Assembly: GCA_022606135.1 (NCBI GenBank)
Contig: JABYQN010000011.1
Coordinates: forward strand, 1,736,001 to 1,800,000
Source of the DNA: Fomes fomentarius
Lineage: Eukaryota; Basidiomycota; Agaricomycetes; Polyporales; Polyporaceae
Reading direction: 5' to 3'
DNA length: 64,000 nt
Part shown: positions 33,931-44,829 of the stretch, piece after piece
How positions within the stretch are numbered: position 1 is the stretch's first letter
Layout: each line of letters opens with the position of its first letter
The notes under the pieces: generated by a model
What the model was told of the DNA's origin: nothing
Seen by the model: the letters and a program-made list of their open reading frames with translations, nothing else
Database searches by the model: none
Translations under genes and position numbers: made by a program

Positions 33931-36584
33931 AGCTGGGAACAGACGGCGATGCGCTCGATGTCCCGTGCGGCATTAGCGTTTGTCTGACATTCGTAGACAA
34001 GGCTGAAGCGTCTTAAATGCGAGTGTTGACGAGATGCAGGCCAGAACTAGAAGGGGAACTACGAAGTCGACTCGGGACCTCGGAGGGTACCAGTACGAAC
34101 GAAGCGCCCAGCGCACACCGTTATATGTCGTCCACGCACAACAACCAAAGCCGCCGCCCACCGAGAAACAATCAGACATCAGCCTGAGCGCAAGCCTAGT
34201 ACAGCAGCCAGGGGGACGCGAGGGCGGGAACGAGGCAGTCTGTGGGCGCACTTCCCCACACACGAGGCTCAACCGTTGCAGAAGCGCCTTGCTTGTCGAG
34301 CGTTGTATTTGCTAGACACGCTGTGGAAGCTGAGGTCGTTTCATCCTCCACTGTCGTCGATATGGTACACAATTCGATGGTAGGAGGGGTCAATACGAGC
34401 GGACGAAGCCATCAGGATGCCAGGTACAATTCTCAACGTGAATCTAACTCACCATTGGCCACTGCACATGGGACCAGCTCTATCCATCTTCGGCACTCCG
34501 GCGAACAAGGCGCACCAAATTTTGATGCAGGATATTCGCGCATATAAGCCCGGATTTTGGACCCACATTGGAAAACAAGGCTCGGGGCTACCGATGCGAC
34601 CGTCAGCGAGCGAGGGTACATAGTTAGAAGCACAGAATAGCGAGATGGATATGCGAGGCCAAGGTACAGGGGGGAAGGAGGGTGAGAGTGGTTCGGCCAG
34701 CATGATGTATATGAGACGGCGTCAGGGTAGAGCGCTGCGGTGTGGTCGGGCACAACGAGGTCTCCAAGGTTGAAAGGGTCGAACATGAGGCGAGTCGTGA
34801 CGATGTGAAGGGCGGGGTGACGCGCCTAGAATAGGAGAAAGGTTCTCAGTGGCAGGCCCATGTTGCCATAACAGGGAGACGGTGGCGTAAGGAAGAGCGA
34901 TGGTAGAGCGGTGGGAGCAAGTCATTTGGACAGTACTGCAGCGATCGTCGTCCGTCTGCGCATGCCATGGATGGTCTACTCGGCGATATGTATTGGCATT
35001 CAAGCGTCAGTCAGTCACTCTATGCATCAAAGGAAGAAAATGATGACGATACCTCGGTCAGAATAGAGCCATGAAGCATGGGCGTGCGGGACACGTGCAA
35101 ACTGATCAAACCACAGCTGTGCAGTGGTAAGCGCGAGGGACTGGGTCGTGGTGCGATGAAGCACGATGCTGAGTGTCCAAGCATATATATATATCTGTCA
35201 GAGAATGTGTCCGAAACTTGTCGCACCGGGCGCAGAGATGGCCGCATGCTCGTGGACCGCCCCCCTGTCTAGATAGGAAAGTAAGACGAAGGAAGAATGC
35301 AGCTCTGCCTCAGGCTGACAAATATCGTGAACGGGCGTGCCGCGGGTTTCCTGATTTGCGATGGTAGTATGTAAAGGTGTCCATGCCGCACCATCCCTTG
35401 CAATAGCTGTAGTTGTGACGATACGGAATATGCAGGTTACTCATTCTTCCAAACTGACCTCTTCTGCATGAGTGCCCTCGACGCGCACTATAGTCTACCC
35501 AACAAATCCATACAGAGTTCGTTGTAGAGCGATGCTTCAAAAAGAGAGGAGTAGAACACGTACTAGTAGCCGCACACACAGATTGTCGCGTCGAGTAGAG
35601 TGATCTTGGGCTGCGCTTAACTTGACCCCAGGCATGAGGAGCACCACTGGTCTTGCGCCCGTGTTTCTGATTCCTTTCGTCATTTGACTGCATGCGTCCC
35701 AATGCGCGGGCAGTAAAGAGAGGTGAGGATGTGAGTGGAAGGAAGAGGTGAGGGTAGACAAGGCTTGAGACGAAGAGTCGTCCGCCCTGCGTCCGCCACT
35801 GGAGTGGCACTGGCCGCTGCGGCAAGTGGATCTAGGGCGGAGGATTCCCGACGTGGCCGAACTCCCGCACGCACAGCCACCGTCATACTCGGGCCGGTCC
35901 GTCGGCGCGTTTACATAGGCCTGCTTGAACTCGCCGTCTACTCAACCGTGACATGGCATGCCCTCTATCGCACTATCCTGGGTAAGAGGATGACAAACTA
36001 TGGCTTAGACTCGATTCATACGTGTCGATCAAGTAAGTTGTGTCTAATCTATGTTGATGGTAGACTGACTTCAGTGGCTTGACGTTGGGGGTCCCTGCGT
36101 GATGAGGTGCTCTACAGACTGAGATCTTGGGCTCTGCTAAGGCGAAAGCAAGCGTTCACTCCTGCCCTTTTGTGTAGTATCCACAACTTAATCAGGTGCG
36201 CCCAACGCTCATGCGGTGGGTGAGCGGAACCTTGCGTCTGATGTGGTGCATACGATGAACTCACCCCATGATGAACAGATGGATAGCATGCAAACGTGAG
36301 AGTCGATGACCCAGGTAGCTCTCCATTCTATTACTGGGTCTGCGTTGCCATTGCATGTGCGATCAGGACGTCTACCATCCGCAGGTCCCGGAGATGATGT
36401 ATGGAAGGCACTAGCGCGACAGCTAGAAACCTCAAGAACGCCTCCGCCTCACAGGAGCTAGCTGCTCTCGCTGGCTGTGCGATCGCCGTGTAGGTGGTGA
36501 GAGGCGTATACGAACAGAACGTGCCCCAACATTCACGAGTCAGCACCCGTATCAATCGCCATCTTCCGATCATGGCAGGTGGAC

Positions 36585-36590
36585 TATAAA
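36585..36590 (+). promoter_or_regulatory. TATA box of DUF6533 gene 2
   Basis: TATAAA 52 bp before the ATG at 36642, a normal place for a fungal TATA box. The relative at 38856 has no equivalent. Confidence 0.5.
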
Positions 36591-36641
36591 GCAACACAAG
36601 GCACCTCTACACTTCCAATTCTCCGTTCGAGCACCACCTGG

Positions 36642-38176
36642 ATGTATACCTCCGCAGAAGTACTGCATTTGACAAGGACGTGAGTCCTCTCAACGTCTCC
36701 ATGTGTGTGCTTGATACATCTGGAATAGGATCAACGCCCAATATGCCGGCGCGGCGGCGTGCAGTGCGTTGCCGCATTACCCTTTTCAAGATGCACAGTT
36801 ACTCATACTTCTACAGCGCTCACATTCTTCGACTGGATTATCTGCTTCAATCGCGAGGCTAAACAGATCAGGGCCCATAGGTGTACGCCAGCGTCACTGC
36901 TGTACTATGTGAACCGGTACAGCGGCCTGGCGTGTAGCCTCAGCGTCATCCTCGAGCTCTCGTTGGAGAGCCCACAGCATGCGGTGCGTTATATATATAT
37001 ATATATATATATTCTCCACTTACTGCGCGTTTCCATGTTTTGACGGAGACGAACAGAGCTGCTTGTACACCACGGCACTTCAGATAGTATCGCTCGTAAC
37101 TAGTCTCCTCGTGCTCATCGCAGTTGCGATCTTCTCGGCCATGCGCGTGTACGTCATGTGCAAACAGAACAAGATAATTCTCGTCAGCATCAGCATCGTC
37201 CTCGTCGCTCATCCTGTGGTAACTGCTGTACGTCGTGTGCTGTATCCCACATACTCTGCTCATTTTTCTACGCAGTATTCGTATATTCGATTGTCAGTTG
37301 TGATGTCACACATACCCAAGAGTATGCCGTGTGGATTCATATCGCTGGATGAGGCCGGGACCTTTGGGAAGTAAGCATTCTATCATATGGGACCCTCATC
37401 GCAGAATTGAGCTTGAATATTGCAGATGTAATCCAGCCTTGTCTCTCGTTGTTTCACCACGAAGATTGACAGGGTTATCCACAGGGACGCGCGGCGCCCG
37501 GATATCCGCCATCATAGCCGACAGCCTCGTTGTGATCATCACAATTTTCAGAGCCCGAGAAATTCGATTGCTACTAAGAGCAGTACAATCTACCGGCGCA
37601 AAGCTCCTTGAAGTGTTGGTGAAGGATGGTGCGAGCTCCTCCTATCGGTAGTAGAGGATTATGCTAAACTTGGGCTACTTACCAGGGATTATCTATTTCT
37701 GGTACGTCAATCCGTTGCCTCTATCCGTGCGACTCGCTGAGCGGGGCATAGTATCCTCCTGATCACGTATGCCCTGAGCGTCGCGCTAGGAGATATCGTC
37801 GAAGTGCGAAACCCTCATCTATATTGGTCCTGCGCTTCTGCTCACATCTCGTCTCTCAGTATACAGATATGATGACTATGTGGATCACGGCGTATGCGGA
37901 AGACTCGTACTGGCTGTTGATAATTGTGTGGCTGATACATGTCTTCTATGCAGGCTCTCCTCTATCCTCATGGCGCGCTTCATGCTCGATCTCCGTGATC
38001 TTGATTCCGATACAGAGAACGACACGGATACGATCCCTCTGCAACCTATCATCATGATCTGCGCTCCGAGCTCTGGGGATTCTCATGAGCACTCTGCTGA
38101 TGGCTACACGACAGAACGGAGCTCTTGCTCGCGTGCGCTCGGTAAGAGGCCCACTGTCAGTCGAATCTACTGCTGA
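36642..38176 (+). CDS. DUF6533 seven-helix membrane protein 2
   Basis: Exons: 36642..36679, 36729..36763, 36817..36983, 37057..37227, 37276..37370, 37426..37628, 37686..37701, 37752..37803, 37860..37891, 37954..38176; 343 residues. The front reads INAQYAGAAACTLTFFDWIICFNREAKQIR, then LLYYVNRYSGLACSL. After an intron comes SCLYTTALQIVSLV, FSAMRVYVMC, IIADSLVVIITI, LVKDG-IIYF, and ILMARFMLDLRD at the last helix. Expected in the plasma or an internal membrane with seven helices; no ligand or partner is known for the family. One exon is only 16 nt. Intron 3 contains a (TA)n tract. The last exon may instead splice at CTCG/GTAAGA (about 38140) and end soon after 38196. It forms a head-to-tail pair with the gene at 38856, 679 bp downstream, with the same exon lengths at six positions. 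Confidence 0.82.
36990..37012. repeat. (TA)n microsatellite in intron 3 of DUF6533 gene 2
   Basis: An uninterrupted alternating TA tract of about 22 bases beginning six bases after the donor GTGCGT. Confidence 0.9.
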
Positions 38177-38855
38177 CGTCACTGATTCGTAGGCGCGACT
38201 TGATCAAGTTTGGCACAGGAGGCTATACTATGCACCCCAAATGCCTTATTGACCCTGCACATGCACCTGTCGGACTCGGGTTGGCTTTACGAAGTCAATG
38301 ATCTGTTGTACACATGACCATAATGGCAGGGGGTGGTACCGCAGTGGCACATACAATGCAGCTGTCGCGCGGGCTCGACAGTTCGGCATTACATCGAAAC
38401 TCTACTGAAGAGATCGGATCCGCTCGACAATCCTCTCAATCTTCAACTCAAGTAGATGGTGAACTCGACTGTGGCTGAAGTTTGATATGAAATTTCCGCT
38501 CGTCTCCTCAAAGCAGATGAACATTCACAGAGCATGAGCACCTGCGAAGTGGTCATTAATTGAATCGGCTTCGTTGCGGCGTGACAATAGTATGAGTGGC
38601 ATCCTGTACGTTATAACTGTCGAAGTTGAAGGCTCCTCAATTCAAGGGTCGAGTGTTCGCATCAAATCTCCGGTACGCCATGGTTCCGGACTGTAATACA
38701 CCACATATGTACACGTTCTGACGGAGTGGTTCTGTGCCAGGCATGCTAGAAGGCACTGCACCTTCACTCGAAGCCCGAGGTTAAAACAGGATGCACTTGC
38801 TGCACCTATGTGACATATTTCTCCCCAAACACCCACTCTCTCAAACATAGCTCGT
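38177..38855. other. Spacer between tandem DUF6533 genes
   Basis: 679 bp with 3' flank of gene 2 and promoter of gene 3. No open frame of note. Confidence 0.5.
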
Positions 38856-40461
38856 ATGGATCCCACGCAAGTAGTACACTGGACCAGAGTGTAAGCTCAT
38901 ACTGCGTGCCTGACTGCACATATTGACCGGATGTTCTCTAGCACCACCGCTCAGTACAGTATTATCGCTGAATGTGGTATGTTTCGACATGCTGTCTCTG
39001 TCTGAGATCCGCTGAATTTGCACTCACGACTGCACAGCGCTCACAATCTATGAGTGGGTTATATCCATGGACCGTGAGGTGCAGTACTTCTGGTCGCGCA
39101 AAACCAGGTTTGCGGCTCTTCTGTACTATATCAACAGGTACAGCGGCGTCGCGTGCAGCCTATTTTCCATCCTGCAGATCCATCAATGGTGGGGCTTGAA
39201 CCCTGAGGTACCTTAATTTCAATCCATAAGGCCTAACATGTCACTCATTCACTGATCGGTAGAGCTGCAAACTGCTCTTGGGCTTCGAGATCGCCACCTG
39301 TCTGTTGGTAATCTATGCGGTTGTGATCTTCTCAGCATTGCGTGTCTACTTTGCATGCAACCGGAATAAGGTCATTGTCGCCCTCATCATCGCCACTTTG
39401 CTCATCCACCCGGTGATCACCACAGTAGGCGGTCTATTAAAAAAGTGGTAGACTCTAATATTGACTCCTCCTTTGTACAGTATCTGTTCACTCGGACATC
39501 AATCACCATGATTCCGTCCCCCATGGGCGAGATCTGCACATATACCCCGGTGATCTCTGCCCAGACATTCGGAAAGTAAGTAACATACGCCTGCACCATG
39601 ACCAAATTCGCGTACCATGACTGATATTACTGATCCACCCTCTCAGTTGTAACGAATCTCCCAGCTAGATCAGGCACGTAATCTCCACTGATATGACACT
39701 TCCATAGGGACGCGCGCCGCAAGGACCTCTGTTATCTTTGCAGACGCGATAGTCGTCGTGATCACCGTTCTCCAGACGCGGAAATTAAGCATGACTAGTC
39801 TGCGATTGAGCGAGATGCGCTCGATGACAAAGCTGCTCTGGGTGTTCATGAAAGACGGTACGCTCTATCTCACCACTACATTCATGACTCGATTCTCAAG
39901 TTTGGACCGGGCGTTAGGCACCATATATTTCTTGTGTGTGCACTTATTTCCCATCTCTATTCTCACAACTGACAACGTCGTAGCATCCTCATGGCGGCGT
40001 ATACAGTGAGCGTAGCGCTAGGAGGCATATTCGAGGTATGCGCAGCTCCATCTCGTCAAGATGTAACGCTCTTCAGGATGACTAATATCGCATCTGGAAA
40101 CACAGTATACGGACATGATGATAGGATGGATCACCACGTAAGCACATATCATGCTATTGCCAGTCCTCATCTCATGAGATCCTCTCATAGCTTCTCTACC
40201 ATCATAGTCGGGCGCTTCATGCTCGATTTGCGCGAGGTTGACTCAAACCAGCTTGATGAAACGTTCTCCATCGCCGTGCAATCGGTTCTCCTCGAGTCTC
40301 GCAGTGCTCGCATTCTAGCGCGCGACTCGGAGCAATGCATTGCTGGCATGAGGGGCGCGGAGGCAACAGCCACTGTCACTTCACTTTCAGGCCGCACGGT
40401 CCTGCCGCAGAACTCGGAGGTAGAGATATCCAAATTTGGGGCCAGTCCCATACCAGCCTGA
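38856..40461 (+). CDS. DUF6533 seven-helix membrane protein 3, one exon unresolved (possibly broken)
   Basis: Exons: 38856..38890, 38942..38976, 39038..39207, 39263..39424, 39481..39575, [unresolved near 39647-39663], 39708..39857, 39918..39933, 39984..40035, 40106..40137, 40191..40461; about 345 residues. Features: TAQYSIIAECALTIYEWVIS, DREVQYFWSRKTRF, LLYYINRYSGVACSL, VIFSALRVYFACNRNK, VIFADAIVVVITVL, VFMKDGTIYF, IIVGRFMLDLRE. Exon lengths 35, 35, 95, 16, 52 and 32 nt copy those of gene 2. Between 39575 (phase 2) and 39708 (phase 1) an exon of 3n+2 nt is required. The tract starting TTGTAACGAATCTCCCA has the right length class and the CNxxxP sense of gene 2 but ends without a GT donor and runs into TAG. 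Either a non-canonical intron is used or the gene is a recent pseudogene. All other junctions are good. Confidence 0.7.
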
Positions 40462-41296
40462 GTCATCCTCCTGCCGACTAGTGCTCTAGAGGAAATTCAG
40501 GCATTAGCTACTGTACCGCTGGATACACTACGACTGTATACGACATCAAAATAGCTTACTTCTCTTTTCCAAAGTTCGGGCGACCAGTAGTATGAGCGGG
40601 TTCTGGAGGTGGTGGTTGAGTGCGGGTTTTGCAAATCTTCTATAGTGACGTCACAATCCCCCGGTTGGCCAATGGAAGTCTCCTCGGGAATTCAAGTTCA
40701 ATATTCCACCCCTGACTGGAAGTATCTGACATGGTCTTCCTTGGTAGTGGATTCTGGGACTATTGTTCCATGAATCACACAATTTGGTACGCTCAAAAAG
40801 CAGTCAGGTTTGATAGCATCCATCTAATATTCGAATGATTGCGGGTTCCGTTCCCTCAGCGATTTGGCATCATTCCGTCACTGCCCTGCCATCAACGTTA
40901 AGTCGGTATTCTTCGTTTTCAACCTGGGCAGTGCACCCCTGGCAGATTCTTGTGCCACGGCACCCGCACAACGCCGGCGGAACTGATTTCAAGTTAAGTA
41001 TACGCCGACATGCCCGAGCCGGTAGTGTCAGTGCACCGGAACGCGCTGGTCACTGAGGGCTAGAGTGTCAGGGGATTAGTGCGCTTCCGTTCGTATGCTC
41101 ACGACAGAAAAAGCCCCAGACCGAGCTGTGGTCTCCCCTGCCTCATTGAACTCCTCCAGTATCTCAGACGATCCCGGTATGCCTGATGGAGCACATGATT
41201 TCTGCTGTTGTAGCGATCAAACAGAGGAGGCATCCAAATTGCGCGCGGACGTAAAAGGGAGCGGACGGTCACTGGCATTGGCTGACTCTGAGCCCC
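40462..41296. other. Intergenic, nothing recognised
   Basis: 835 bp between the third DUF6533 gene and the single-pass membrane protein. Frames under 100 codons, no motif. Confidence 0.5.
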
Positions 41297-42942
41297 ATGC
41301 ACCTTCTGTCTGGTATCCGCCACTCTTCCCTCGGGTTGATTTTTCTCTATGGCCAGCCGGTTCTTGCATCGTTTGCTATATATCCTCCTAACTCGCCACT
41401 GCAGCAATGCTCAAAAGCCAACTTGACATGGACGGAAGAGGTGTGCACTCTGTCATTCCCCATTCATGGAGTTAACATTCTGATGCACGCTAAGCCTCCC
41501 ATCGTAAGTAGATATTTTCTCATTCAGCGCAATCGAAAAGCACAGCAAGTGTGTACTGCCAGTGTGAAGGAAGGGTCATGCATCCATGCTCCGAGAGGCT
41601 GGGTCATCTCTTTCGAACTCTACACCGGCGACCACAGCCCTCCTCTTGTAGAGCGAGTATCGTTTAGGCACCCTTAATCCCCTCTGATTTGAGATCTGCA
41701 ACGCTGGGATGTGCACGTCACTACATGACAGCAGGAGCTTATGCAACCACGTAGCAACTATGGGTTGTGCCAAATCATGAAGTCCACGCCCATGATCCTG
41801 TGCTAGAGGATCTAGGTCAGATTAACCAAAGCTTTGTCTCCTGGACAGTCAACCTTCCCGTTGGTGAGCTCATTGTCTTAGGTGGCTCTTCCTCTGTTCT
41901 CAACCGCATAACATTCACAGGTCAGAGCATCAGTCTCACTTACGTTCAGTTGTTTCCCAGGTCATCAGTATTATCTTGTGCGTATTGCCCTCCCAAGCCT
42001 AGGCACTGAATTTCCTTTGCTCACTTGTATGTGACGATCTCAGCCGATCAGTTCACGATTGTCGCAGGCCCTAGCTCTGAATGTGTTCAATCGAACATAC
42101 TATCATCAAGCACAAGCACTTTGCCCACACACCAAACTACCCCTTTGCTGGCCTCTATGGAGCTTCCGACAATCACCGAGTCCCTCACCGACGCAAGCGG
42201 CGCTCTTTCCACATCCTCTATGAACGCAACACCACTTCGACCAAGTTCTACACAGGCTGCATCCACATTGGGTGCAGGGCCTCCAACACAGAGTGGCCTC
42301 CCCGGCTCCTCATATTCCCATTCTCTCTCTACAGGAGCAATTGTGGGTATTGCCGTGGCAGGAATAGTCTTTGGTGCTGGGATTGCAATGTTCGCGAACT
42401 CTAGAATAAGAGGGTGGCTCCTGCGACTTCTTAAAGGGAACCGCGACTCCCGGGATCAGGCGATCCTTTGCAAAGGTACGACATATATATTGCTAGTAGT
42501 CTAGAAGTGTTGTGCTCCCATTCTGATACATGACCACTACATAGGAAATGCCCTATCGAATCTTGACCACAACCATCCCCATCCCTCGCGCCATTCCGTA
42601 TCTACTGCTATGACCGAGCCGCCAACGCCAACCCAATCTTCTGTTGTATCGGCTCCTACGGCTCTGCTACCAAACACGCCAGCTCCTACGGATAGGACTA
42701 CTCGTCTTACTACGTTGACCGAGAACGGCGCCTCAAGTCGTGATCGCCTCACGGCTCAACAAGAAGAGCCGGACCTGTTCTTATGCGGGATGACTCGTCA
42801 TGATACAGGTCAACATACCCTCAGATCCTCCTCGGGGAACTCTACCAGACAAAGAAATGCCACAGGAGCATTGATAGATGAGAACCTTGACGTGGATGCA
42901 GACTCGGATCGCGATGAGCTGCCCCCCGCTTATTCTCCATGA
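41297..42942 (+). CDS. Signal-peptide, single-pass membrane protein with S/T-rich stalk and PPAY tail
   Basis: Exons: 41297..41440, 41495..41503 (9-nt micro-exon), 41755..41920, 42044..42475, 42545..42942; 382 residues. Residues 1-24 (ending GQPVLA) look like a signal peptide. The ectodomain follows a pattern I know from Agaricomycete membrane proteins: QQCSKANLTWT, then PP (supplied by the micro-exon), LWVVPN, LEDLGQINQSFVSWTVNLPVG, and QFTIVAGPSSEC. A Ser/Thr/Pro-rich stalk (about 115-200) is probably O-glycosylated. One transmembrane helix is near 205-226 (GAIVGIAVAGIVFGAGIAMF), followed by basic residues (stop-transfer). The ~155-residue cytoplasmic tail ends in DELPPAYSP, a PPxY motif of the kind bound by WW domains of Nedd4/Rsp5-type ubiquitin ligases. 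Function unknown; a cell-surface sensor or adhesion role is a guess. Confidence 0.75.
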
Positions 42943-44046
42943 CCGCCGTACCTACCGTATCCCCTCTACATTATCTTGTTTTGAACCGCGTTCTTTCCCT
43001 AGGTTTACATTTGAAACTCGACTGTGTATCCATTCCATCCTCCTTCTCATATTCAGGCACACAAGGACGTACATAGTTAGGTATGTCCACAAAATACTTC
43101 CGCGGCGCTGCGCCACGAAGGATTCCGATTTGATTCCGCTCTCGACACGATCACGATCAACTCGGAGAGGTCTCATCCGCAGATCCCATGTCTTGTCTTG
43201 TCTGCCCGATCCGAGTCGAGATCCTGCTGTCCATCTACCCCTACCCCGGCGCGTGGACCTACAAGAATACATAGATGGGTCAGATAGGGGCAGCCTGGAC
43301 CCAGCAGATGTGGTGGTCGGTCGAGCGCAACTTCCGCGCCGGCGAGCCCGAGCCTGAGATACTTCCAGCCTACTGCTCGGAAATTGCATCCGGGCAGCAG
43401 CAAATTACGATGCGGAGTCCGGGTTGCTCAGCTTCATGTCCTCGAGAAAGGCATTCATCTCATGTAACTTGAGCGGCGAAAACCCTTCGACAGTGCCTCC
43501 CGCAGCTTCTAGTAGAACTTTACACGGGAGGACCGGGTTCTGTACCCGGTGTCCATTCGTCATACCGCAAACGTTTGTGGAGAAGTCGCCATTCAGATCA
43601 TTCATGCTATTCATTGCTTCGATCAACGATGTCTACCTAATGAAACGTCTACGTACAGGGCTACAGCTATAACCTACTACAACGGGTTACAGTAACCGGA
43701 ACCGGAGGTGTGCCGGATCGAGAGAGATGATAAAAGTACAGTTGGTTGGGACTCGTGACAACGGGACATTAACATTATCTATGAACTAGAAAGGAGTGAA
43801 CGGCGGGCTCGAGCGTCGGATGACGCTAGAAGCAAGGCAAGGGTAGCACAGTCGGGATTAAGGAGAGTATCTATGCGCAGTGGGGAACGGAGATGAAAGG
43901 CACATGAGAAGGCATCGCATGTACAGCGTCCAGAAGCATGGACATATAATGTGAGAGAATAGACATGAGAAGCACCGTACATCGGAATGTCGGAAGTCGG
44001 ACAGACGGAAGACGGGAGAAGAAAAAGAGGGAGACGCGGGCCAATG
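42943..44046. other. Intergenic with small overlapping frames
   Basis: Frames at 42878-43357 (+) and 42952-43403 (-) overlap each other and carry no domain. The minus-strand frame 43405-43626 (73 codons, MIEAMNSMNDLNGDF start) has protein-like composition but no supporting evidence. Confidence 0.45.
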
Positions 44047-44829
44047 TCACCGGGACGCCGAGCGCCGTGTGCTGCCATCCCGCTTCGACGACCGGCCAGA
44101 GCGTGAGTCGCCCCACTCGATATTCGGTGTGAGGTTCGTGATCAACCTCTTGAAAAGAGGGTCTCCACCCTTCTTGGTCGGGCTGCTCGCCTTGCTGCTT
44201 CGGGATTGAGACCGCGAGTGGGTAGAAGACTTGCGCGGATCGATGACGTCGACACGGGCGCCGGGGGGAGGGTAGATGATGTAGCGCTCACCCGGCTTTG
44301 GTTGAGGGAGCAAGATAGGCTGGCCAGGGACGTACTTGTAGTCCATCACTACCTGGCGTGCGCCTGCGGCGGGAGGTGGGGCGGGGCCATACGGAGATGC
44401 CCGCGAGGAGACATGATGCGCGCCCGGTGCCACAGGAGTGGGATATGGGTAGCGAGAGTCTGGTGGCTGCGAACCCGAGCGATGATGGTTGCGAGAGGAT
44501 AACGGAAGGGGCGCTCGTGCGTCGTTCTGTTGGGCATATGCGTACGCACGAGATGTCTGTCCGTGTGCAGGCCCACCACTGGCTACGATTGACGCGGGCA
44601 GCGTGCGCGAGCGAGTAGGCTGCGGGCGGTCTTGTATTTTGGGATATGTCTCTTGACGGATGGGAGCGCGGGTACGAGGCGTCGGCGAAGACGCCTGGTC
44701 CCCGTGAGGGAGGAAGGGATTGGAGTACTTGGCAGCATGATGCCTTTGCTCGCTTGCCCACCTACCAACTCCTGCCATTTTTGCTTGATAACGCTCGATG
44801 GCGTCTGGGGAGTAGTCGTATTCCGTCAT
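44047..44829 (-). CDS. Disordered Ser/Pro-rich protein, 'MTEY' family copy 2
   Basis: One frame of 260 residues. Starts MTEYDYSPDAIERY like the gene at 3324-4933. The middle is disordered, rich in Ser, Pro, His and Arg. The C-terminal third has YIIYPPPGARVDVID (copy 1: YYVLPSPGQKVQII), then a Ser/Arg block, SPTKKGGDPLFKRLITNLTP and a basic end (RSGRSSKRDGSTRRSASR). The order and spacing of the three conserved blocks are the same in both copies, but this one is about 210 residues shorter, mostly in the linker. No intron interrupts the frame where copy 1 has one. Function unknown. The conserved blocks could be docking peptides (inference). Confidence 0.75.
   Translation of the reverse strand: MTEYDYSPDAIERYQAKMAGVGRWASEQRHHAAKYSNPFLPHGDQASSPTPRTRAPIRQETYPKIQDRPQPTRSRTLPASIVASGGPAHGQTSRAYAYAQQNDARAPLPLSSRNHHRSGSQPPDSRYPYPTPVAPGAHHVSSRASPYGPAPPPAAGARQVVMDYKYVPGQPILLPQPKPGERYIIYPPPGARVDVIDPRKSSTHSRSQSRSSKASSPTKKGGDPLFKRLITNLTPNIEWGDSRSGRSSKRDGSTRRSASR

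Larger units (their letters stand above)
31448..36641. other. Gene-poor region, 3' flank of HMG gene to DUF6533 gene 2
   Basis: Pyrimidine-rich just after the HMG gene, then a GTCTG-type tandem repeat, a CG-alternating palindrome and an imperfect direct repeat (listed separately). On the minus strand, 33500-35000 shows several adjacent frames (for example the 117-codon frame 34433-34786) that could be exons of a decayed gene, but I could not join them with good splice sites. Confidence 0.45.

Noticed and set aside
29830..40461. Mating-type locus (HMG factor near seven-helix membrane proteins)
   Set aside because: The membrane proteins are DUF6533, not STE3-type pheromone receptors, and no homeodomain pair or CaaX pheromone precursor was found.
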